Assembly (NCBI GenBank): GCA_001466705.2
Contig: LATX02000046.1
Span: 496,001-560,000 of the forward strand
DNA: 64,000 bases
Reading direction: 5' to 3'
Origin: Moniliophthora roreri
Taxonomy: Eukaryota > Basidiomycota > Agaricomycetes > Agaricales > Marasmiaceae
Part shown: positions 35,106 to 44,115 of the stretch, in pieces
How the letters are laid out: each line of letters starts with the position of its first letter
Position numbering within the stretch: the first letter of the stretch is position 1
Notes under the pieces: generated by a model
Told to the model about the DNA's origin: nothing
Database searches by the model: none
The model's input: the letters and a program-made list of their open reading frames with translations, nothing else
Program-made: the position numbers and the translations under genes

Positions 35106-38100
35106 TTACAGCTTATTCTTGACTATATAGTCAAGATACAGGTCCATCGCATGTTCCAATTCCTCTTTAGTCTTCCATTCATTATGTGAGGAGTCGAAGC
35201 CTTTCCAAGACACGAGGTACCGTCTGGGCTTCTGCAGCGGCTTGTGACCAATGATTGCTTCTATTTCGAACTCCTCATGACCTTCTACTATGTCCGGGGG
35301 TGGTTCTAGAAAGTTCTTCCCATGGGCTTCGGTCTCTTTGTATGGTCTCAGTAGGCTAGCGTGGAAAACAGGGTGAATCTTCCACTGGGGTGGGAGTTTA
35401 AGCCTGTACGTCACGGGTCCCATGACCTTGTCGATAACGAAGGGTCCCTCTCGTTTGGGTGAGAGTTTCTTGCTCGGGTATCCGAAATCAAGGTTCTTTC
35501 CTTCTAGCCACACCTTTTGCCCTTCTGTAAACTTGTCTGTTCCTTTGTTTGCTCTTTTGATCATCTTCCTCCGTGCTATCTCCATTATCCCTGCTACATC
35601 TCCTCGCAGTTTCCGCAGCTTGTGCAATCGTTCTTCTACTGATGGGACGGAGGTTTTTTCGAACACCGTGGGTAATGGTCTCGGGTTGTATCCCATGATC
35701 ATGAAAAATAGGGAGTTCCTGGTTACGGAGTGGGTTCTATTATTGTGGGCGAATTCTGCCATGTGTAGATAGGAACTCCATTTGGTCTGTTCTTTTGAGC
35801 AGAACATCCTCAGGTATATTTCCATTTCCTGGTTGACCCTTTCAGTCTCTCCATCACTTTGTGGATGGTAAGCAGTACTCATCGTGTGCTTGACTCCTAG
35901 GAGTCTCATCATTTCCTGGAACACTGCTGCCGCAAATCTAGAGTCTCAGTCGGAAATGATCTTGTCCAGTAGCCTGTACTGTTTGTACATGTTTCGTAAA
36001 AGAAGTTCCACCGCCTGGGGGGCATCCAGTTTCTTGGTACATGGAATGAAAATTACCCCCTTCGAGGATGAATGGTCTACCACGACCATTATGGTATCGA
36101 ATCCATGTGACTCCGGTAAGTCGGTGACCAAATCCATCGTGATAATCTGGAAGGGTGTTGCATTTGGGACGCCCGCAATTGGTTGTAGTCCGACCCGTGT
36201 CGGGTGCGTGTTGATCTTCATCTGCTGGCAGACTGCGCATCCGTCGACGAAACTTTTAACGAACTTTGCCATTCCTGGCCACCAGTAATCCTGCTGTACA
36301 AGATCTAATGTCCCGAACTGTCCTGGATGTCCAAACGGCTGTCCTTCATGTATTGTCCTTGTAATCTCACGTTTGAGCACTACGTCATCGGGGACATAGA
36401 TCCTGCCTTTGTACTGTATCAGGCTGTCGTTGACTTCCCAATCGGATAGCGCTGATTTGATCGGTGGGAGTCCACTCGTGGTCAATGCTTCTAGTGTCAT
36501 TTTATGAAAGTCATTGGATCCTAAACGATCTTTCAACTTAGCTTGTAAGTCTAGATCGACAACATTGATGAACAACTGGAGGACGACGTCGTTGTTGTCG
36601 TTATTGACCCCCTGTATATGGTCGTCCCTTCTTGAAAGTGCATCCAATTGCACCATTTCACGCCCTGGTATGTGTACCAGTCGTAGATCGAACATCAACA
36701 GTGTGAGACTCCATCAGGCTTGTCGTCGGTTCAATTTCTGTGCTGTGCAGAAGTAAGTGAGATTCTTGTGATCACATAGGACGGTCACCGGGTGGGGCCC
36801 TTCCATCAGGTAATGTCTCCATGCTTCCAGAGCTCGAATGATCGCAAATAATTCTCTGTCATAGATTTCGTAATTTCTTTCCGTTGCATCAAATGCGTGT
36901 GAGATGTAACCACATGGGTGCAGTTCCCCATCCGGTCCTTCCTGTCGGAGAACTCTGCCCGATGCCCATTTCGATGCATCTGTCTCGATAATGAACGGTC
37001 GTTTGGGATCTGGCAATCGCAGTACTGGTTCTTGCTGGAATCGTCGTTTCAACATGTTGAAGGCTGCGTCACAGGCTGCAGTCCAATTGAATGGAACCCC
37101 CTTTTTTGTCAGGTCGTATAATGGCTTCGCAATTGCCAAACAATTCCCGATAAATTTCCGATAGAAGTTCGTGAATCCCATAAAGCTGCGTACTCCAGTG
37201 ACGGTCTTCGGGGCTGGCCATTCGCTGATTCCCGACAATTTGGTGGGATCCATCGCAATTTGTCCTGGTCTGATGATAAGGCCTAGGAAGTCGATTTCTC
37301 GCATGTCGAACTTGCACTTATGGAGTTTCAGGTATAGATCTTGTTCCTTTAGCCGTTGTAGCAACCGTATCGTACATTCTCGATGTTGTTCTTCAGTCTC
37401 CAAGTAGATAAGGATGTCGTCCATGTATACTAGACACCATCCCTCAGCCATGAAATCCTGTAACACATCGTCCATGAAGGCCTGAAAAGTGGCGGGGCTA
37501 TTCATTAGTCCAAAGAACATGACAGTGGGTTCGAAAAGCCCTCTATTAGTCTTGAATGCTGCCTTCCACTGATCTCCATCCTTGATCCTGACGTTGTTAT
37601 AACCATTACGAAGGTCCAGCTTGGAAAAGATCGTAGCGTCCCTGAGCCTGTCGATAAGATCGGAGACAAGTGGTAGGGGATATGTGTTCTTGATTGTCCC
37701 ATGATTCAATCTTCGGTAATCCTGAGTTGGCCGTAGTTTTCCTTTTTCCTTTTTCCCTACAAAGAAGAATGGAGATGCCATTGGGGACTTGGACTTCTGG
37801 ATATACCCTTTCCGAAGGTTCTCCATGAGGAAGTTGTCCAATTCCGTTTGTTCCAATGCTGTAAGGGAGTAGACCTTGCAATCTCGTGGGGTAAACTCCG
37901 GTTTTAGCTCGATGGCGTGGTCATAGGGCCTGGATATAGGAAAATGTTCTGCCTCTTTGTCTTCGAACTGTCCGTGATACTGCGACAGGTATTCCGGTAT
38001 CGACATGGTAGCAGCCAGACCTGTTGTTTCAGCGTTATGTTCTAATTGTTGCGAAGTGGACAACTTAGCTCTGATATCGATCCTATGGATAAGCTCTTCC

Positions 38101-38597
38101 GGGGATTCGAAATCTAGAACTCCTGCCACACGTGGGATCTTAATGTACCACTTGGTTGGGAATGTCGTCCGTCCTGTAATCCAATCCACCTCAGGGTTGT
38201 ACTTTCGTAACCATGGTAGCCCCAAGATGACTTCTTCCCTTCCTAACCCCGAGATGAAGAAGGTATCCGTCATTTGCTTTGTTCCTATGTTATGTGTTGC
38301 CATGACCAATTGCATAATCCATGCTGTTTTGTTGGCCATCCCATCCACGTTAAAGACTTTGATTCGATGGGGTAATTTCGTTCGTTCTAGGCCTAGTTTC
38401 GAGGCCTTTTCGGGACTCATGAAGAGTCCTCCTGCTCCCGAGTCTAGGAGCGCGTTTGTTCCGACTTTTCCTGTTTCGTTATTGTAAACCAAGGGAATAT
38501 GCATAGAGTTTCGTGACTGCTTAGCTAATACAACATTCGAAATAGATATTGGGGGTGGTGGGGAGAGCGTCGGCCTCTTCCGCCACTTCAAAAACCC
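35106..38597 (-). pseudogene. chromovirus pol: protease, RT, RNase H, integrase, chromodomain
   Basis: Minus strand, -1 relative to gag. The aspartic protease has NALLDSGAGGLFMS. The reverse transcriptase has LRPTQDYRRLNHGTIKNTYP, KLDLRNGYNNVRI and the catalytic YMDD box (CLVYMDDILIY). RNase H has FIIETDAS and ATERNYEIYDRELFAIIRAL. The integrase has an HHCC-type zinc region (GHPGQFGTLDLVQQDYWWPG ... CAVCQQMK) and the acidic triad contexts ITMDLVTDLP, IISD and DGETERVNQE. The C-terminal chromodomain (ALVSWK-type RYLVSWKGFDSSHNEWKTKE) targets integration to chromatin in this clade. Two in-frame TGA codons interrupt it (near 36713 after NRRQA and near 35938 after IISD), both where Arg CGA is expected. 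Stop at 35106-35108. Confidence 0.92.
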
Positions 38598-39955
38598 TCT
38601 GCTTCCATAATGTCCAATATTTCTGTCTGCTTCTCGGTTTCCTGTTCTCATATGATAGCTCGAATTTTGGTATATGCTTCTTGGGCACTCAGCTTCTTTT
38701 TCTCTTCTCTGACTTCTCCTCCCTGCTTCGTCAGGCAGTCCCAAGACATGTGTCCTTGTTTGGCGCATCGGAAGCATCGTCCATCAGCCATGTACTTCTT
38801 TCGTTCTTCTTCGCTTAGCTGATTCGCTATTCGGTTGATCGAAACCTTCTTTTTCTTGTCATCGACAATTCGAAATCTTTTCAGTTTTTGTACGGCTTCA
38901 TAATACTTGTATTGTTTGTCGTATCAGATAGCTGCTTCATACCATCCTTCGAGATCTGTAGGTTGTCCTTGCAGCTGATTCAGGATCTTTGCCGATAGAG
39001 AATTCGGCAGCCCTTTTCGGAAGATGTGGATGAGGGCCTGGTCGTCGTATCCCGATTCATCAGCCATGACTCGAAAGTCATTTACATAATTGTTGGCTCG
39101 ATCCATCATCTTTGCTTCTTCAATTTTGATCTGTGCTTCAGCCTGTATATCGGCTGGTAAATAGTGTTTCTTGAACTCATCTTTGAGCGTCTGAAACGTC
39201 AGCGCTGTTTCACCACTCTTTGGGTTAAAGATCTTCCTGCTCTGCCCATTCTTCCAAGATTCTGTGTTCTTTCCTCGTAAATATGATAGCAAGAATAAGC
39301 ATTTCTTTTCATCGTTGTCATATTCGGTGGGGTGCATGCAGAGATAGATCTTGACCTCCATTAGGAACCTCTTGGTGTCCTTCCTATTGCCTTCAAAGGG
39401 GTCAGGTGCCGCTACCTTCAATCCCTTGTTCTTCTTCTTCTCCATCTCCTCTAGAACCGCAGTTGAGATCTCGATCATCATCTGGGTCTGAGTTCGTTCC
39501 TCCCTCGGCTTGGGTTTCGGGGTTGAGCTGCCACCTTTGGACATCGTTTCTTTTTCGTAAGCGCTAAAGAATGATGAGCTAGTCGATTCTTCTGGTAAGT
39601 TCTCGTTCTTCTCTTCGGGCGAGCTGGAGTTCTCGTTCGTAGGCGAGCCTTGTTCGGTGGAGTCTGGGGTCGAGTTGTTCTGTGTCTCTTCGACTGGTTG
39701 TTCTTCGATATCTGTCATTTCTTCTTGCCCAAGCAAGCTGCTCGCATGTCGGAGAGCGCTCTGCCAGTGTTGGCGGGTTATAATTGTATGTGAAGTCGAT
39801 GCAGGGTTCCCCGGGATGCCAATCCCTAGTTTCGCTAGCCGTTCTGCCAAAGAGATATCTTTGTTAATCTGTTCTTCTTGTTCCGCAGTCAGTGGCGACC
39901 TTGGAGGCGTCGTGGTGAGTGATGCCTAAACCTCGATGGGTCGGCGGTTGGACAG
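38588..39955 (-). pseudogene. chromovirus gag
   Basis: Open on the minus strand from about 39930 (a TAG precedes it; the original start may be further upstream, near 39955). The capsid-type region contains GLKVAAPDPFEGNRKDTKRF and CLFLLSYLRGKNTESW, then FKKHYLPADIQAEA and the conserved IFRKGLPNSLSAKIL. A single stop at 38924-38926 (TGA where an Arg codon CGA is expected, EAAI*YDKQYKYYEA) is followed by more open frame with the nucleic-acid-binding knuckle CFRCAKQGHMSWDC. Gag ends at TGA 38588-38590, directly after a slippery heptamer. Apart from the internal stops and the lost start it looks well preserved. Confidence 0.85.
38591..38597 (-). promoter_or_regulatory. -1 ribosomal frameshift heptamer G GGT TTT at the gag-pol junction
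   Basis: On the sense strand gag is read GAG GGT TTT TGA. The heptamer GGGTTTT has the X XXY YYZ form in the gag frame, and slipping back one base gives GGG TTT TTG AAG, which is exactly the pol frame (RGFLKW). The gag stop immediately follows the heptamer. A downstream stimulatory RNA structure was not modelled. Confidence 0.65.
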
Positions 39956-39963
39956 CTTGACCT
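39953..39963 (-). promoter_or_regulatory. self-complementary primer-binding site (Tf1/sushi style)
   Basis: Two bases after the 5' LTR, the sense strand reads AGGTCAAGCTG. This is the exact reverse complement of CAGCTTGACCT at 40119-40109 inside the LTR. In Tf1-type elements the first 11 nt of the RNA fold back onto the primer site and prime reverse transcription without a tRNA. The 11-nt length and the TATA spacing both fit. I found no clear tRNA 3'-end complement such as a TGG-starting site. Confidence 0.65.
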
Positions 39964-39965
39964 TA

Positions 39966-40338
39966 TGTTACATCACTTGCGCAGCAACGTCAACAACTCA
40001 ACAACACCCAAAGGTAATGAAGAGCTTAGGTTCAAGTTTGAGTTCGCTCAGGGGCTTCTGAGGTTCTGAGTTCCAACGGTCCTTTGCAAGCACAAGGTAT
40101 GATTAACCAGGTCAAGCTGGAGAGCTTCGACCCAGTTCTACAGTCTTAAATAGATACAATATATATACTCGTTTGTACCTACTAGAATGTTATAGAAGGG
40201 TATAGAACAATTAGTAAAGTTACATTGGAGCCATTTTCAGAGTCATAAAAAGAGGAAGCATAGTCACATGGTGGTACAAGAGGGACGCGGTCATATGATA
40301 GTACAAGAAAGGAAAGGAAAAGAAAAGTGTTCGTAACA
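39966..40338 (-). repeat. 5' LTR of the chromovirus
   Basis: 373 bp. In sense orientation (minus strand) U3 would run 40338-40120 and the transcript would start at 40119, as inferred from a TATA-like box and from the primer-site complementarity described in separate entries. Confidence 0.93.
40146..40152 (-). promoter_or_regulatory. TATA-like box in the 5' LTR, predicted TSS at 40119
   Basis: The minus strand reads TATTTAA here, occupying -33 to -27 relative to 40119. That start is the first base of CAGCTTGACCT, the 11-mer complementary to the primer site. The same box exists in the other LTR. Confidence 0.55.
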
Positions 40339-42126
40339 ACAGCAGGCTTGCATTCTCATTGCATACCTGCCCGTTGACAAGATCGACAGGGGTCAGCTTT
40401 CCAGATGAGAGCACAGTGCCTGTTACCAGCGCCTGTTTCATGAAGCAATGTGTCACGTCTTCTCGCCTCTTATATCTGCTGGAAAGGAAGGCATTGAGAT
40501 GGTGAGTGCAGATGGTGCAGTACGCTGCGTCTTTCCAATTCTAGCAAGCTATGTTGCCGACTTCCCCGAGCAGTGTATGGTCACTTGCAGCAAGTATGGT
40601 ACTTGCCCGAAGTGCCAGGCTACAGCTGACCAGCTGTCTGACACTGCTGAGTACCCACGTTGAACCCAGAGCTGGACATTATCTGTGATGGAGTCTGCAT
40701 GCTCCACAAGTCAGTCCTTTGCACAGTATTTTGAGACTTGCATGAAGCAGGAAGTCTCAGGATACGTCTTTGAGCCCTTCTGGAAGGATCTTCCCCTCAC
40801 CGACATCCATTTCAGCATCACTCCTGATATTCTTCATCAGCTATATCAGGGTGTTCTTCGTCACTTAATCACCTGGTGTCAGCAGATCCTTACAAAGGAT
40901 GAGCTTGATCGCAGGATTCGCTGCCTCTCTGAATCATATGGTGTCCGTCATTTCAAAAACGGGGTCTCTGCTCTCTCGCAGATTAGCAGTACTGAGAGGA
41001 AACATATGGGGAAAATCCTTCTAGGATGTCTTGTCAGCTCGAACATGCCCAAGACAGTGATCGTGGCAGTTTGCGCTATCCTCAATTTCATCTACCTTGC
41101 TCAGTATTCGACACATGATGATAAGAGCCTTGATGACATGATGAAGGCTCTTGATGTCTAGCACAAGAACAAATCGTGCTTCATCACAGTAGGCGTCCAT
41201 GAGGATCTCAACATTCCTAAATTCCACTCTCTTGTCCATTACATCGAGATGATCTGATTCTTTGGTCCGCCCAACAACTACAACACAGAGATGTTCGAGC
41301 AACTTCATATTGACTTTGCCAAAAAGGGTTGGCATGCATCGAATAAGTGAGATGAATTTCCACAAATGACTCACTGGTTGTCATGGCAGGAGAACATCCA
41401 AACATTCGAGCGTGAGATGAACTGTGTTCTCGCTCATTCATCATCGGCCAAATCTCCCAACTCTGAATGATCGTCTCCACTGAAACACACCCTTTCCATA
41501 TCTCTTCCTAAGCACCCAACAGTCTCACAAAAGTCCATGTCAGCCATCAAAACAGGGCATCATATACCATCATTCAACAATCACTTGAAGCAATACCTCG
41601 AAATGCTTCAACCATCAGCTCGACAGGCAGACATGCAATGGGCTACTGCACAAAGCCTGCCATTCAATGCACTTGATGTTTACTACACCTTAAAGTTTGA
41701 TCTGGAGGACCTCAGTGACGGTGAAGAAGAGAACGACGTTGTCAAGGTTTCTCCAGTTGGGAAGGGGTGCTTTGACACTGTCATCATTCTCACTGGAGAC
41801 AATGCTGAGACCAGGAGACTACTTGGTATGTGCCCGTGTCCCTCCCATTGAACACTGGCTGAAATGGTTCCAGGAACACAGATAGCGCGAGTGAAACTTG
41901 TTTTCCATCTACCATCTAAGATTAAACTCAGTGGCCTCGGCAAATACCTGACACCTAGCCATTGGCCTACGTTGAATGGTTCACCACCACAACGCTCTCA
42001 GCATCAGACCGTGTCTCCCATGATATGCCCAGTGTTCGCAAGGCTCTTAATCCAGATGGAACCCCTCAGTGGTCTATCATCCCGCTTTGAATATCTGTCA
42101 GTCATGTATGCTGTTCCCAAATTTTA
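40339..42126 (+). pseudogene. Plavaka transposase, C-terminal half
   Basis: Continues the frame from 33281: ILIAYLPVDKI, then YVADFPEQCMVTCSKYGTCP with its Cys cluster, and FWKDLPLTDIHFSITPDILH followed by QLYQGVLRHLITW, the most typical Plavaka stretch. Later pieces are CFITVGVHEDLNIPKFHSLV, KKGWHASNK, IKTGHHIPSFNNHLKQYLEM and ARVKLVFHLPSKIKL. Stops and frame breaks occur repeatedly (near 40420, 40660, 41160, 41260, 41465 and after 42010). No terminal repeat was recognised beyond 42126. Confidence 0.72.
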
Positions 42127-44115
42127 AGAAGCACTCAGATACACACTCTCTACATTCAGAAACAGTACTAGATACATGTTCTTCATTCTTTGTGAATAAC
42201 TGGTCAAGTTTGTATGCGTACAAGACCTTGTATCGAGTATAGGTTGCAATATACATGCCCCACCTGTGGTTTACTGTCGGTAATTTCCCTCATGCTATCA
42301 GGACGGCCAAAGTTTCCTTTGGTACAAGGAACCACTCAACATGTACTGGAGGCATGTGTGGCTCATCTGAGTTCACCAAGGTGAACTCAGGAATTAGTGC
42401 TATACCCGAGTTAACTCTCGGCCTCTGGGTCAACCATAGTGACTTGCATGACTCGGGTATAGGGCATATACCTGAGCCATCATGAGGTTGACTCTGGTAG
42501 AGGGTCCTTTTCCTGATGTGATTTCTGCCTTTCCTCATCAATAGTACTTGAGCACTGTTCACTCAATGCTTTTCTGGTATTGTCATATTCACTTCTACCA
42601 TATAAACCACTTTGTCATTAGGACATTAGGAAGAAATTTGAATCTCACTTGCACGAGGCTTCTAGAGTCGAGAGTATGAGAGTGAAGATGTCATGTGAGT
42701 ACACCCCATGGCAGAATAGTTCTAATTCTCATTTCGCTTCACTAGAAATGGCGCTCAAACACAACACATCTAATATCTGATCGGCTCAACCTCTATGATT
42801 AGAAAACGAACAAGAAATACACCGATCTCACACGATTTTGCATTCTCCTATGCAATTTCGTGTTGTCGAGTTGCTGGGTTTCGGTTGCATGGCTCACCCA
42901 CAAAGACTATTACTCACTATCCGGCGACTTGAAAGAGTTCTGGCTTGGGTGAGTTGTGATTCCCAAGTTTGGCAATACACAGAACTGATGGTGGACTATA
43001 GAGAATGTTTGCTGGCCACGCCAGGTATTTAGCAGCATGAAAAGCTTACATTCGGGTGCTAGTTACTGCATATCGATGGACTAGTTCACAAACGATACTC
43101 TTGGGACAGGGTTGGCGATGCACACAAATTTTTCATTGCCAGGAGGTATTGATTGCGATTTCAGACTAGTTGAGGCTCGGAGATCTAGGATATGGTGATG
43201 CCATCTAGTCAAGAAAGCATATGTATCTGTATTTCAATTTGTAGGCTTACAGTCAATCTAAATCGGAAAGTCAAAAAGGGTTTTGGGGTCCAGACATCTA
43301 TGAGTGGGAATTGGATGAATGATACCAGGTTAGGGCCTGTTTGGCGGCATCATTTTGTAACCTATTTCCTGCTAAAAACAAAATGGACCATTTTTGTCCC
43401 CATTTCAGCTATAGGCACCCAGGACTGAGAATGGACAGAGCATTTGGGGGCATCACAACGGCAACACACTATTCAGATTATTCCCACAATGGTATTTGCT
43501 GAGTGTCTGCTCAATTGGGGTTCATCCCCACTGTGACACCATCTTAAGAGCCTTGTATAACACTTTAACTAATATGGCTCTGAGATCAACAAATTTGACA
43601 TGTCAGGTATGCTTTGGAGAAGCAATACTAGCTTGAAACTTTGCCTAGAATGTGTTGGATCACAGTCACATGAGTGTCGGATAGCAATTTTTGGCCGTGT
43701 GACCTCCACTTTGCCATCATTCTGGACTGAGACCTATCCAGATGACAACCCATCCCAGTCATCCGGGTATCAAAGTGGTGCCAACAAACGGCACCTTAGG
43801 CACAGCTCCGAAGCCTCGGAGCGGCTGCGACACCCTTTCACTATGACTGTCACCACCATTCTTGAAGCTTCTGTGCACAGATATTAATCTCGACATACTA
43901 GTCGAAATTGAAATTGAATTAGCTTGGATTATGTGGTATGCCTGTTACTTTAACACTCACTACCAAATTTCAATGCAGCCAAGGCGGTACACAGATCACA
44001 TGTTGATTGACGCTGACGCCCTGTTAACCTTGACTGACATGTAAAATGCTGTAGCATTCGTGTTCCCTATGACCCACCTTGCACCATCTCGCCCACCCAC
44101 ACAGTGCTCTGAATA
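42127..44115. other. gene-free repeat-rich stretch
   Basis: Includes the palindrome patch at 42366-42490, the sequence GGGCCTGTTTGG at about 43337 that is often seen at small hAT-type element ends, and from about 43890 a stretch homologous to the 5' flank of the intact family gene (about 59950-60186). No protein was recognised. Confidence 0.5.
42366..42490. repeat. hairpin-rich MITE-like patch
   Basis: A perfect 9-bp inverted repeat around two bases (GAGTTCACC AA GGTGAACTC) is followed by CTATACCCGAGTTA and, 45 bases later, its inverse GACTCGGGTATAG, then TATACCTGAG. Foldback of the whole patch is likely. Confidence 0.5.

Larger units (their letters stand above)
33277..40343 (-). mobile_element. 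full-length Ty3-type chromovirus retrotransposon with 5-bp TSD
   Basis: Two 373-bp LTRs (33282-33654 and 39966-40338) with TGTTAC...GTAACA ends bound a 6.3-kb interior coding on the minus strand. The target duplication ACAGC is at 33277-33281 and 40339-40343. The interior order in sense direction is primer site, gag (CCHC knuckle), protease, reverse transcriptase, RNase H, integrase, chromodomain, then an extra ORF before the 3' LTR. The pol order RT-RH-IN plus a chromodomain identifies a chromovirus. Coding is inactivated by a few stops, which look like CGA-to-TGA changes. The two LTRs differ at ten of 373 positions, so insertion is not very old. Confidence 0.93.
32091..42126 (+). mobile_element. 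decayed Plavaka-type DNA transposon carrying a nested Ty3 element
   Basis: Transposase sequence on the plus strand is present in two halves, 32091-33281 and 40339-42126, separated by the chromovirus at 33282-40338 plus one TSD copy. Removing the insert restores a continuous frame (RRKPSQ joined to QACILIAYLPVDK). The family is recognised from Plavaka transposase patterns in basidiomycetes. The outer ends are not delimited because I found no terminal inverted repeats; the coordinates cover only the coding remnant. Confidence 0.75.

Noticed and set aside
43337..43450. hAT-type element end (GGGCCTGTTTGG)
   Set aside because: Only one such end was seen, with no inverse partner or 8-bp duplication nearby.
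42127..44115. Left or right terminal repeat of the Plavaka element
   Set aside because: I looked for an inverted match between this stretch and 31.4-32.1 kb and found nothing convincing by eye.
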